Source of the DNA: Bacteroides reticulotermitis JCM 10512
GTDB taxonomy: Bacteria; Bacteroidota; Bacteroidia; Bacteroidales; Bacteroidaceae
Assembly (NCBI RefSeq): GCF_000517545.1
Contig: NZ_BAIV01000030.1
Span: forward strand, 18,956 to 82,955
Length of the DNA stretch: 64,000 nucleotides
Direction: 5' to 3'
Shown here: one piece after another, positions 9,436-19,468 of the stretch
Position numbering within the stretch: position 1 is the first letter of the stretch
How the letters are laid out: each line of letters opens with the position of its first letter
The notes under the pieces: generated by a model
Seen by the model: only the letters and a program-made list of their open reading frames with translations
Databases searched by the model: none
Told to the model about the DNA's origin: nothing
Translations under genes and position numbers: made by a program

Positions 9436-9828
9436 AATAATATTCTTTTCTATTCCTTATTTTAAAAAAATCCTTTGTTAGTAATGATAGCCTGTTAATA
9501 GTGTTAGCAAATAAATTTTCTATTTCTTTGGATATTAGTTATTAGTTCATAGATCTGTTTTATGAATAAGTTATGAACGGATTATAAAAACTCTATTTAC
9601 TATCTACACACTTCATTATCAATGAAAGCTTCATCATATAGGAGAATGCTATTAACCCCTTGTTGATAAAGTGCAAAGTTAAAAACTTTATGTAGATAAT
9701 AAACCTATTTGATGCTGAAAAATGTGTTTAAGGAAGTAGCGTAAGTTTGTGCTAACTTTTTTGGAATGTTCATTCGAATGTTTCCTTATCGTTTGTTTTG
9801 AATAATGCAAGGGTTATTTCTCAAAATC
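9436..9828. other. Divergent nadA/trmH intergenic region
   Basis: The region has AT-rich spacer with a predicted nadA promoter and a roughly 230-nt nadA leader. I see no riboswitch I can name. The reading frame open from 9830 lies mostly upstream of the trmH promoter and is not taken as coding. Confidence 0.5.
9674..9681 (-). promoter_or_regulatory. Candidate nadA promoter (-7)
   Basis: The minus strand reads TAACTTTG, an exact TAnnTTTG match, about 240 bp before the nadA start. The -33 box is not clear. Confidence 0.5.
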
Positions 9829-9889
9829 TTTGCCGATGATTTCGACAGGTTTTAAACCGTTATTAACACCACTGTTAACAGAAAAAAAG

Positions 9890-9897
9890 TACCTTTG
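9890..9897 (+). promoter_or_regulatory. Promoter -7 element of the trmH-type gene
   Basis: TACCTTTG matches TAnnTTTG and lies 32 bp before the ATG at 9929. This supports the 9929 start, because a start at 9830 would lie upstream of the transcription start. Confidence 0.65.
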
Positions 9898-9928
9898 CAC
9901 CTGGAATATAACTATTAAGAAAGAATGT

Positions 9929-10456
9929 ATGCGTAAACTGAAAATAACTGAATTAAACCGTATTAGCGCTGAAGAATTTAAGGAAGTAGTAAAGCTTCCT
10001 CTAGTTGTGGTATTGGATGATATTCGTAGTTTGCATAATATAGGTTCTGTATTCCGTACTTCAGATGCTTTTCGTATTGAGTGTATATACTTATGTGGAA
10101 TAACGGCAGTTCCTCCACATCCTGAGATGCATAAGACTGCTTTGGGCGCAGAGTTTACAGTCGATTGGAAGTATGTTAATAACGCTGTGGAAGCTGTTGA
10201 TAACCTCCGAAAAGAAGGATATGTAGTTTATTCGGTAGAACAGGCGAAAGGCAGCATCATGTTGGATGAACTGGAACTGGATAAGTCGAAGAAGTATGCT
10301 ATTGTAATGGGAAACGAGGTAAAAGGCGTTCAACAGGAGGTTATTAACCATTCGGACGGTTGTATCGAGATACCTCAATACGGTACCAAACACTCGCTGA
10401 ACGTTTCTGTAACTGCGGGAATTGTTATTTGGGATTTATTTAAAAAACTGAGTTGA
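9929..10456 (+). CDS. TrmH/SpoU-family RNA 2'-O-methyltransferase
   Basis: The 175-residue protein is a minimal SPOUT methyltransferase. The three family motifs are present: LVVVLDDIRSLHNIGSVFRTSDAF (motif 1), YAIVMGNEVKGVQQEVINHSDGCIEIPQYG (motif 2) and HSLNVSVTAGIVIWDLFKKL (motif 3, S-LNVS knot). It most likely 2'-O-methylates a tRNA or rRNA ribose with S-adenosylmethionine; the exact site cannot be read from sequence. MRKLKI at 9929 is chosen because the promoter lies between it and the upstream in-frame ATG at 9830. Confidence 0.9.
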   Translation: MRKLKITELNRISAEEFKEVVKLPLVVVLDDIRSLHNIGSVFRTSDAFRIECIYLCGITAVPPHPEMHKTALGAEFTVDWKYVNNAVEAVDNLRKEGYVVYSVEQAKGSIMLDELELDKSKKYAIVMGNEVKGVQQEVINHSDGCIEIPQYGTKHSLNVSVTAGIVIWDLFKKLS

Positions 10457-10566
10457 AATACCTACTTATTGGGTTGTGAATAACCCGTTGATAGCTTGTA
10501 TAAAGGATTGATTGTCAATTAAGAGTATCTGTTGATAACTATTGGAGTAAACAATTATCTTGCCGA
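10457..10566. repeat. Possible very degenerate 22-bp array
   Basis: Windows starting at 10457, 10479, 10501, 10523 and 10545 share scattered positions. AATA opens the first two, GAGTA opens the last two, and GTTGATA recurs at a 44-bp spacing. The signal is much weaker than in the arrays at 4346 and 60033 and may be chance. It lies between convergent genes like the stronger examples. Confidence 0.25.
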
Positions 10567-10568
10567 CT

Positions 10569-11168
10569 TTAAAGTTGTCCGTTTTCGACTAGCAATACGA
10601 CTCTTTCTGTTAGTTTATCATCTCCCTCCGAATCATATTCCTTTTTGAGACTGGCACCGAAGAGAGCTGCAAAAGTTTGGTAGAATCCTGCTTTGAAAGG
10701 GCCCATGAATGCTTTTACCAACTCATAACTCGTCTGACTACTTTGCCGGTCGATTAGCTTTATCAATAGTTTGCCCTGGGAGAATGAAAGTTTCTTCATT
10801 TGAGGCGTATACTGTTGCTTGAGACCTTTCTCCACCCGTTTCATATGTTTTTGGCGACTCTTCTCATCAGGCAAAGTTTGCATATACTCATAAGTTTCGA
10901 TAATAGCGCGGTTAATCTCCAACGAGATGGGGTACACCCTCTTCACATCACGTATCAGTTTATTATATTCTCTCCGTGCTTTTTCATTTTTGAATTGCAA
11001 GGGTGCGAAGATATACACAGTCCGTAGTTCGATGCAAGGAATCATTTCTCCCTGATAGGAGCACATCGGGACTAAGTATCCCCCATTTTGTGGGGTCTGA
11101 GCCTGGATGCACAACGAACAGGTAGTTGTGAACAACATCATTATTACTATGTTAACTCTCCATTTCAT
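10569..11168 (-). CDS. DUF4294 family secreted/periplasmic protein
   Basis: The 199-residue protein has a signal peptide (residues 1-24, ending in IQAQ). The conserved DUF4294 core follows: PCIELRTVYIFAPLQFKNEKARREYNKLIRDVKRVYPIS, then QKHMKRVEKGLKQQYTPQMKKLSFSQGKLLIKLIDRQ and AFMGPFKAGFYQTFAALFG. The function is unknown. MKWRVN at 11168 gives a proper signal peptide, while the longer frame to 11303 overlaps the divergent gene start. A TATTTTTG element lies only 5 bp before this ATG, so the message might be nearly leaderless. Confidence 0.82.
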   Translation of the reverse strand: MKWRVNIVIMMLFTTTCSLCIQAQTPQNGGYLVPMCSYQGEMIPCIELRTVYIFAPLQFKNEKARREYNKLIRDVKRVYPISLEINRAIIETYEYMQTLPDEKSRQKHMKRVEKGLKQQYTPQMKKLSFSQGKLLIKLIDRQSSQTSYELVKAFMGPFKAGFYQTFAALFGASLKKEYDSEGDDKLTERVVLLVENGQL

Positions 11169-11209
11169 TTTGCAAAAATATGATTTAAATTTCATTATAT
11201 TGAGCATTC

Positions 11210-11241
11210 TTTGTGAGATTAACCTATTTAAAGTATCTTCG
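11210..11241 (+). promoter_or_regulatory. Promoter of the helix-hairpin-helix outer-membrane protein gene
   Basis: TTTG at 11210-11213 and TATCTTCG at 11234-11241 are separated by 20 bp. The -7 box has one change from TAnnTTTG. The ATG follows 45 bp later. Confidence 0.5.
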
Positions 11242-11285
11242 TTTCTGTTTCTATACGAACACAATAAAATAAACATAAATAAGGG

Positions 11286-13332
11286 ATGAAAACGAGTCAA
11301 CACTTTTGGTTGATAAGTATTATAAACAGCCTGTTAATAATTCCTGCTTGTAGTGCTCAAAACCCGTCAGAAACACTTTTAGAAGAAGTATTCGAAGATT
11401 TGTCTGTTAATAACGATGTTACTAACCGGTTAATGAATCTACCTGGGAGAATGAATTGCAAGAGCTTGCTGAGCACATACACGATCCTATTAATTTAAAC
11501 AAAGTTACGCGCGGGCAATTGGAACAGTTTCCTTTTCTTAATGATCTTCAAATAGAAAATTTGCTGGCATATATCTATATACATAATGGTATGAAGACTA
11601 TCTATGAACTTCAACTGGTGAAGGAAATGGATAAGCAGACTATTCGTTATTTATCTCCTTTTGTATGCGTGGAAGCTATTAACAATGAGGAGTCTTTTCA
11701 GTGGAAAACCCTGTTAAGAAATGCGGGGAAGTATGGCAAGCATGAGGCGATAACTCGCTTTGATATACCTCTTTATAAGCGGAAAGGTTATGAACAAACT
11801 TATTTAGGCCCATCTGTTTATAACTCTGTGAAATATGGTTATCGCTATCGGGATCAGCTTTATGTAGGTATGGCTGCCGAGAAAGATGCAGGAGAACCTT
11901 TCGGTGCTTTACATAATCGGTATGGATACGATTATTACTCTTTTTATCTGCTGCTTCGTAATTGTGGACGGCTAAGATCGTTGGCTGTTGGTAACTATCG
12001 GATGAGTTTTGGCCAAGGGTTGGTTATTAGCACAGATTATATGATGGGAAAAACGGTATATGCTTCTTCCTTCAATAGTAGGAGTACCGGAATTAAAAAG
12101 CATGCTTCTACGGATGAATACAATTATTTTCGGGGAATTGCATCAACGGTCGCACTTGGTAAGTGGTGGACGGCATCGGGTTTCTATTCACACCGAACAA
12201 TGGATGGAGTAATTACGGATGGTGAGATAACTTCGATTTATAAAACTGGATTACACCGTAGTGAGAAGGAAGCAGATAAGAAGAATCTGTTTACCACGCA
12301 ATTAACAGGCGGAAACTTGAGTTATCAACAAAACCGTTTAAAATGGGGGATAACGGGTATTTATTACTTCTTCAATCGTCCTTATGAACCGGAATTAACC
12401 GGTTATTCTAAATACAATCTTCATGGGCGTACTTTCTATAATGTAGGAACTGACTATGCATATAGATGGTATCGCTTATCATTCCAAGGGGAGACGGCCA
12501 TTGGCAAACAAGGGATGGCAACCATAAACCGTATACAATATTCGCCGACCGAAGATTATCAACTGGTTTTGATACAGCGCTATTATTCGTATCAATATTG
12601 GGCGATGTTTGCGCATTCGTTTGCAGAGGGAGGAAGCGTTCAAAATGAAAATGGATGGTATTTAGCTGCCGAAGCTACACCTTTCAGTCACTGGCGTTTT
12701 TTTGCTTCGTTCGATTGGTTCTCTTTTCCATGGATGAAGTATCGAATAAGTAAGCCTCTCAAGGTCTGGAAACTGTGCTTCAAACAAATTATTCTCCGTT
12801 TGATAATTTGACAATGTATTTGAAATATCGTTATAAAAAGAGAGAGCGTGATCTGTCCGGAACGAATAATGAAGTTACTTTGCCGACCTTTTCACATCAA
12901 TTGCGTTATCGATTGAACTATTCAGCTTCGAAAATGTTTTCATTGCGTACAACTTTAGATTATAACCATTTTAGTATTCAGGGCAAAACTGCGAGCCATG
13001 GATATCTGGCTTCGCAAATGGTATCTTATCAACTGCCCTGTTTTCCTCTACGTATGGAAGTACAGGGCAGTTATTTTTCTACGGATGACTACGATTCGAG
13101 AGTATATGCTGCTGAGAAAGGATTACTTTACACCTTTTTTACACCGTCCTTTCAGGGACATGGGGTTCGTTGCAGTGCCCATTTGCGTTATGATTTAAAT
13201 ACCCATTGGATGTTCATAGCTAAATTCGGAGAAACGATTTATTCCGATCGGGATGAGATAGGTTCCGGCAATGATTTGATACGAGGAAATAAAAAGGCCG
13301 ATGTGCAAATGCAGTTGCGAGTTAAGTTCTAG
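11286..13332 (+). pseudogene. Helix-hairpin-helix outer-membrane beta-barrel protein, two frameshifts
   Basis: Assembled over three frames this is a protein of about 682 residues: signal peptide (1-24, ending in ACSAQNP), an acidic stretch, a helix-hairpin-helix region (INLNKVTRGQLEQFPFLNDLQIENLLAYI...NGMKTIYELQLVKEMDKQTIRYLSPFV), then a long region of amphipathic strands typical of outer-membrane barrels, ending in QLRVKF. The first break is near 11426-11440, where NESTWENELQELAEHI appears in the next frame. The second is near 12750-12765 (YRISKP then SQGLETVLQTNYSPFDN). One inserted base at AAGCCTCTC would repair the second. The domain pairing is known from uncharacterised Bacteroidetes proteins; function is unknown. 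Confidence 0.75.
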
Positions 13333-13420
13333 AAGTTGTGGAAAAAAAAGTGCCGGGAGAAGTAATTACTTTATTTCTTTAAAAAGTAGCAGAAAGCGGG
13401 TATATCCTATAGCGATTGAT

Positions 13421-13428
13421 TAACTTTG
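13421..13428 (+). promoter_or_regulatory. Promoter -7 element of the radical SAM gene
   Basis: TAACTTTG matches TAnnTTTG, 22 bp before the ATG at 13451, so the leader is very short. Confidence 0.55.
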
Positions 13429-13449
13429 CAATCTAAATTATAGATTGCA
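13429..13449 (+). promoter_or_regulatory. Perfect inverted repeat between promoter and start codon
   Basis: GCAATCTA and TAGATTGC pair perfectly around a 5-nt AATTA spacer, starting at the end of the -7 box and stopping one or two bases before the ATG at 13451. It could be an operator at the transcription start or an RNA hairpin that hides the ribosome entry site. Confidence 0.6.
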
Positions 13450-13450
13450 A

Positions 13451-14224
13451 ATGACTGTTATTTTTCCTTCACCCATATTTGGTCCTGTTCATTCCCGTCG
13501 TTTAGGGGTCTCTTTAGGTATTAATTTGCTACCTGCCGATGGTAAGGTATGTTCGTTCGATTGTATTTATTGCGAGTGTGGATATAATGCCGAGCATCGG
13601 GCAAAAACGCCTCTGCCAACTCGTGAAGAAGTTCGTAAAGCTCTTGAAGAAAAACTAAAAGATATGCAGATCAACGGTCCGGCACCTGATGTACTTACAT
13701 TTGCCGGAAACGGAGAACCGACCGCACATCCCAAATTCCCCGAGATTATAGAAGATACACTTCAGCTTCGAGATACTTATTTTCCCGAAGCCAAAGTAAG
13801 CGTACTGAGTAATTCCACCTTTATAACTCGTCCGGCTGTGTTTGATGCATTAAACAAAGTAGATAATAACATACTCAAATTGGATACGGTGGATGAAGGT
13901 TACATTCGTTTGGTAGATCGTCCCAACGGGAGCTATTCCGTTCGGCGTATGATAGATAAAATGAAAGCCTATCAGGGAAATTGTATTATCCAAACCATGT
14001 TTTTGAAAGGAAGCTATCAAGGCAAGGATGTAGATAATACATCAGATACGTATGTATTACCTTGGTTGGAGGCAATTAAAGAAATAGCCCCCCGTCAGGT
14101 TATGATTTATACAATCGACCGGGAAACTCCTGATCATGATCTAGAGAAGGCTACTCCCCAAGAGCTGGACCGGATTGTAGATCTGATAAAGCAATCCGGT
14201 ATTTCGGCTACGGCATCGTACTAG
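13451..14224 (+). CDS. Radical SAM protein
   Basis: The protein has 257 residues. CSFDCIYCECG supplies the CxxxCxxC cysteines that ligate the 4Fe-4S cluster. FAGNGEPTAHPKF is the glycine-rich SAM-binding GGE-like segment, and VLSNSTFI and LKLDTVDEG follow as barrel strands. This resembles the short radical SAM proteins related to the MoaA/NifB superfamily that lack a C-terminal SPASM domain. Substrate is unknown. The ATG at 13451 is chosen over an in-frame TTG at 13445 because it follows the hairpin and promoter directly. The gene is monocistronic by context. Confidence 0.88.
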   Translation: MTVIFPSPIFGPVHSRRLGVSLGINLLPADGKVCSFDCIYCECGYNAEHRAKTPLPTREEVRKALEEKLKDMQINGPAPDVLTFAGNGEPTAHPKFPEIIEDTLQLRDTYFPEAKVSVLSNSTFITRPAVFDALNKVDNNILKLDTVDEGYIRLVDRPNGSYSVRRMIDKMKAYQGNCIIQTMFLKGSYQGKDVDNTSDTYVLPWLEAIKEIAPRQVMIYTIDRETPDHDLEKATPQELDRIVDLIKQSGISATASY

Positions 14225-14426
14225 GCGTTAAGGTGTCGCTGCCAAGTTCGCGCTTTACACGGGCTGCCCAGCCAGAGTTCCCACTTGACGTGCGAGGAGA
14301 TGAGTAAACGGGATGTATGACTGCCGTTCTACTTCTATGCCGCGCTTCCGGAGGATCTTCGTTCCTGTCGTAAAAATAGTGTCCACAATATGAAACAATT
14401 CGGGATTATTTTGCTTATTTTGTGGA
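14225..14426. other. Intergenic boundary region before the hemicellulose locus
   Basis: There is no supported gene. A 66-codon minus-strand frame (14255-14455) has no recognisable family. Composition changes here from AT-rich genes on the left to GC-richer genes on the right. Confidence 0.4.
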
Positions 14427-14447
14427 TTGAATAAACTGATACCTTTG
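14419..14447 (+). promoter_or_regulatory. Candidate promoter of the hybrid two-component gene
   Basis: TTTG (14419-14422) and TACCTTTG (14440-14447) fit the Bacteroides -33/-7 pattern with a 17-bp gap. The predicted transcription start near 14453 lies downstream of the ATG at 14427, so a later start codon (TTG at 14490) is more likely for the gene. Confidence 0.5.
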
Positions 14448-14489
14448 AAAGACACCTTATTAATATTAATTTATAGAGGCATAAAACAG

Positions 14490-17400
14490 TTGTGGGTTCT
14501 ATTTGCTTTTCTGTTGTTAACGGCTGCCCAGCTCCCGGTTGACGACTTGAAGTTTGTAAATATGACCGATGCTTATGGACTTACGGTGCGCGAAACAACC
14601 TCTATTTGCCGCGATGGCGTCGGATTCATCTGGATAGCCGCCCGCACAGGCATCATTCGTCTGACGGACAGTGACAGCCGTATTTACCAACTGCCCTCTG
14701 AATCGGTAGCGGTATCTGTTGAAGTCGCCTGCCTAGACAACAATCTCTACGCGTTCACCAATCAAGGCGAGATATTCCGTTACGACTTGCTTATGGATCG
14801 CTTCGAGCGGTACTTCAACTTCGCCCGCTGCACCGGTGTTGCCGGTCTTTGGCTCTTCGATCTTGAGGCCGACCCGGATGGCGGACTTTGGCTGGCTTCC
14901 TCGGCGGGGCTGTATTACTACCACGATAATCAGTACGTGAAAATAGCCCCTGAAACGGGTGCCGTCACCGACATGACACCCCTCGATACTCACCACCTGC
15001 TTGCCGCTGGGCCACGGGGAATCTTTCTGATCGATACCGAACGGCGCTCTGTGGAATTGTGGAACCGGACGTGGGCCGACATCGAACCCGTGTCGCTTCT
15101 GTTCGACCGTGGCATGAGTCGCTTGTGGATCGGCACACAGAGCGATGGGCTTTGGTACGTCGATACCGCCACGCGCCAGCTGCATGCTGCCACCGCGCCG
15201 CACTTTCCCCAGCAGTGCATTAAGGATATTGAGCTGGTGTCCGACTCTACCCTTTGGTGCGGTATCGATGGACGCGGCGTGTGGAAACTCTCGCGCGACG
15301 GAAGCCGCGTACTCAACATCTGGCAGGAAGACGCCGACAACCCTCTCAGTATCCGTGGCAACGGCGTCTACGACCTCTATTGGCAACGTTCTGGACGAAT
15401 CTGGGTCTGTTCCGTCACTGGCGGCGTGTCCGTCGCTGACCTTACATCGCCCGCCGTTACCCGCCTACAGCACCGCATCAACAACCCCAATTCATTGGTT
15501 AACAATCACATTCATGCTTTGATAGAAGATAGTAGAGGACAACTGTGGGCGGGAACCAACAGTGGCCTAAGTTGCTGGAATCCGCATACTGACAAATGGA
15601 TCAACTATTTTGAAGAAAGAGATTCGGAAGCTTTCATCGTCTTAGCGCTCCGTGAGGACAGTGACGGAAACATCTGGGTGGGTACTTATGCGCATGGAGT
15701 GTATGTCATGGATGGTAAGAATCCGAGAATCATAGCTCATTACACGCGACAGACGGGTATTCTTGCCAAAACGGGCTTTGTGTTCGATATTCTAAAAGAC
15801 AGAAACGGAGACATGTGGCTTGCAGGAATGGGTGGAGAGATACTGAAATATGACTATCTCACTCGGAAGTTTGAAACCTACCCGGTGAAACCGATATATA
15901 CCATGGACGAATGGGACGATCATACCTTGATCCTAGGCTGCAATAACGGATTGCTCTTACTCGACAAGAACACGAAAAAACTGACCACTTTACTTACTAA
16001 TAATATGATACAAGATGTAGCTGTGGTACAGGACAAAATATGGGTGGGTAGTAACGGAGGGGGCTCCTTAGCTACAACATGCGTACAAATGCGGTGGAGA
16101 AATATGATATGCGGCAAGGTCTCATATCCAATTATGTGAACAGCGTCCTTTATTCCGACGGATACCTTTGGTTGGGAACGGACAAGGGGCTTTGTCGTTT
16201 TAACACGATTGATAAAACGATTACCACCTATTCCTCTCCCATGACTATTTCCAATGTTTCCTACAATTCGGACGCATGCTTTCAGTTTCACAACGGTATG
16301 TTCGCGTGGGGAACGTCCGATGGGATTATTATCTTGGACCCGAAAACCTTGAATATGCAGGAGCCATCAGGTCGCATTTATATTCAGGACATACTTTTAT
16401 CAGGTCAGTCTATCCGCCAATATCCCGACTTATTGCACAAAGTTCCGCTGGACAGTATCAGTAACATCACGCTCAATTATCAACAGAAAAATGTAACAAT
16501 TCACATACTGCCGCTGGGTAACGATTCGCGTGCGGCACGCTTTTCGTGGAAAATGCAAGGGTTTGATGATGACTGGAGCGATCTGACCGATCAGCGTGAC
16601 ATCAACTATACGAACCTAAATCCGGGCACCTATCAGTTGTCTGTCCGGCTGTACAATCACAAACTCATATCCGAACGCACGCTGACCATTCACATTACCC
16701 CGCCTTTCTGGGCTACATGGTTGTTTAAGATTGCTTACATCTTGTTCGCTGGCTGGTTGGCCTACTTCTTGCTCCGGTTCTACATGAACCGGCTCAACCA
16801 GCGATATACCGAAGACAAATTGCGTTTCTTCACTAATATTGCGCACGATTTGCGTACGGCGCTCACACTTGTCAAGGCGCCTATCGATGAACTGAATCAA
16901 ACGAACAGCTTGTCGGGACACGATAGAGAGTATCTTCAATTAGCGGCAAAACAGACAGAGCGACTGACGTCAGTTGCCAAGCAATTATTGGATTTTCAAA
17001 AAGTAGATACAGGTAAGGAACAGTTCGAACCGGTTATGGCCGATATCGTCGTACTTATAGGCTGCCGCGTCAGCATGTTCGAGACCATGGCAGCAGCAAA
17101 ACATATCACGATTGCTTATTACCCTGATACAGAAACCTGCCTCACGGCGATAGACACAAATATGATGGAACGGGTGATAGACAATCTGCTTTCCAACGCC
17201 ATCAAGTATTCGCCCGAACAATCTGCCGTTGAGGTGCATTTTCGTAGCGATGAAGACAAGTGGCGGCTAAAAGTGGTCGACCGAGGTATCGGCATCAGTC
17301 GAGAGGCCCAACGCGAGCTGTTTCACGAGTTTTACCGCAGCCAGAATGCACTCAGCGCACAGATATCCGGCTCTGGCATCGGACTGTTTATGGCAAGAAT

Positions 17401-18322
17401 GCTGGTGGAGTTGCACAACGGGAAGATTAGCGTGGAAAGTGAAGAGGGAAAAGGTTCTACGTTTGAAATCATTGTACCTCGCTGCAAAAATGAAGAATAT
17501 AAAGATACTGGCAAACAAATAAGCGCACCACAGGACGATCTGTCCAACGACTGTCCAACCGAGGATATGCGCATTCTGGTTGTTGAAGATAACAACGACC
17601 TGCGTAATTTTATGATACGTCCGTTGGCCAAGCATTTTAGCGTAGAGACAGCTGCTGACGGAGTTGAAGCATGGGAATACATCCAGCAGCAAATCCCCGA
17701 CTTGATCGTATCCGACATCATGATGCCCCGTATGGACGGTCTGGAACTCTGCCGTCTAGTGAAATCTACCTTTGAAACATCGCACATACCCATCATTCTA
17801 CTCACAGCCCTTTCCGAAAAGACGGACGAGTTGCGCGGTCTGGGGCTGGGGGCGGACGATTATATGACCAAACCGTTCGACATGAAGACGCTGACACAAC
17901 GTATTGTGTCCATTATACGCAATCGGCGCATCCTCGGCGGAAGGTTTATCGCGTCCGGCTCAATGACCGAGGTGGAAGACAGTGCCGGCAAATCGGTCAA
18001 CACGCTGAACGACGCTTTCGTGAAGCGAGCAATGGAGGTGGTCGTGCAGTATTTGGACGACACAGAATTTAGCAAGGACGACTTTGCCAGAGAGATGGGT
18101 GTCAGCACGAGTTTACTCTTCAAGAAGATGAAAGCGCTGGCTGGTATGTCCGTGGTAGACTTCATCCGCGGCGTGCGTATGGAACATGCTATGAAGCTTA
18201 TTAGAGAGAATCGCTACAGCATTGGCGAGATAGCCTGCATGTGTGGGTTCTCGACCATCGGTTACTTCAGCACCACCTTTAAGAAACACTTTGGCAAGTC
18301 GCCCAGCGACTTCACCGGCTGA
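14490..18322 (+). pseudogene. Hybrid two-component system sensor/regulator (HTCS), one frameshift
   Basis: This about 1,277-residue one-protein sensor-regulator would detect a glycan fragment in the periplasm and activate the surrounding PUL. In order it has: signal/anchor (LWVLFAFLLLTAAQ), repeated beta-propeller blades (for example GFIWIAARTGIIRL, GRIWVCSVTGGVSV, GNIWVGTYAHGVYV), a Y_Y_Y-type domain, a membrane helix (LFKIAYILFAGWLAYFLL), histidine kinase (H in NIAHDLRTALTL; N-box NAIKYSP; GIGIS, GSGIGLFMA), receiver (Asp in DIMMPRMDG; Lys in TKPFD) and AraC helix-turn-helix (IGEIACMCGFSTIGYFSTTFKKHFG). The frame breaks near 16065: one extra G in a five-G run rejoins GSNGGG to LLSYNMRTNAVEKYD. 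The start is uncertain (ATG 14427 or TTG 14490). The kinase H-box has Ala where Pro is usual. Confidence 0.88.
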
Positions 18323-18480
18323 GTGTCGGTATCACTTTCCAACCAAAGTACATCTTTTATCTAAAAGTGTAAATCAATTATCTATTTGTAGAAGCCGATG
18401 GCGGCGGTATGGCGTATCTTCGCCGCATCTACTTTTTAATAGTACGATTATGAGAAACAACAATTAAACGCTATACTGTT

Positions 18481-19457
18481 ATGAAGAAATATCTGTTGAC
18501 TGTTGCCATTGCCGCCACGGGCTGCATGGTGACCCTTCCGCTTGACGCGCAAGACATGATTGCCAATATGCCAGCCACGATTCCGGCGGCAGTGCCCACC
18601 GAAAAGTCCGTCCAGCTGATTGACCAGGTGGAGCAGACGGGCACGTCGATCTTCTATCTGAAAGACATTGTGTACGAGAAGCGCGGCGACATCGAGTTGA
18701 CGCTGCAACTGCTCATACCTAACACAAGTGATCACAAACCGCGACCTTGCGTGATGTACATTCCTGGTTCGGCATGGTTCAAACAGAACGTTTACATGGG
18801 TATCCCCAATATGATAGAGATGGCCAAACGTGGCTTCACGGTAGCATTATGGAGTACCGGAACTCGGGAATCGCATCTTTCCCCGCACAGGTGATTGATG
18901 CGAAGAACGCCATTCGATTCCTCCGCAAGAATGCCGAACGCTTCGGCATCGACACCGCCAATCTCTTCGTGTGGGGCGACTCTTCGGGCGGACACGTCTC
19001 CCTTTTCACAGGCATTACCACGGGGCAGGAGCTGGACGAGCCCGACTCACCCGAAGTACCGTGTACGGTGAGCGGCGTCATCGCCTACTTCCCACCCACC
19101 GACCTCTCGGTGCTTAAGGATGCGCCCAATACGATCAGCAAGGGTGACGCAAACAGCCCAGAAGGGCAGCTCATCGGTAAGAAGGATATCGCTGCTAACA
19201 TCGACTTGGCACGTGCGGCAAGCCCCAACTGGTACGTAAAACCTGAAACTACCGTTGCCCCTGTGTTGCTCGCTGCGGGTACGCGAGACCGCGTGGTACC
19301 TTTTGCGCAGACCGACCTAATGGCCCACTGCCTTGCCGATAACGGCAAGACGTTCGAATACTATGCCCTCAAGGATGCCGACCACGGGTCATGGCAGTTT
19401 TGGACTCCGCAGATGCTCGACATCGTGGAGGCGTTCATCCGTAAGTACATAAAGTAA
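18481..19457 (+). pseudogene. Alpha/beta-hydrolase carbohydrate esterase (BD-FAE/acetyl-xylan-esterase-like), one frameshift
   Basis: The repaired protein is about 325 residues with a signal peptide ending in LDAQD. The alpha/beta-hydrolase core includes CVMYIPGSAWFKQN (oxyanion region), the nucleophile elbow WGDSSGGHVSLF (G-x-S-x-G), an acidic residue in AAGTRDRVVPF and the catalytic His in DADHGSWQFW. It probably removes acetyl or feruloyl groups from hemicellulose. The frame is lost near 18848: GFTVAL is followed in the next frame by EYRNSGIASFPAQVIDAKNAIRFL, which a single added base reconnects. It is the first gene after the HTCS, and the next esterase starts 11 bp after its stop, so the two are probably cotranscribed. 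Confidence 0.8.
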
Positions 19458-19468
19458 TAAATATAATC

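Noticed and set aside
10457..10566. Sixth 22-bp array
   Set aside because: Only a few matching columns; kept as a low-confidence feature and not counted in the main finding.
14255..14455. 66-codon minus-strand frame before the HTCS
   Set aside because: No recognisable family, overlaps the HTCS promoter, and shows no ribosome site; treated as chance.
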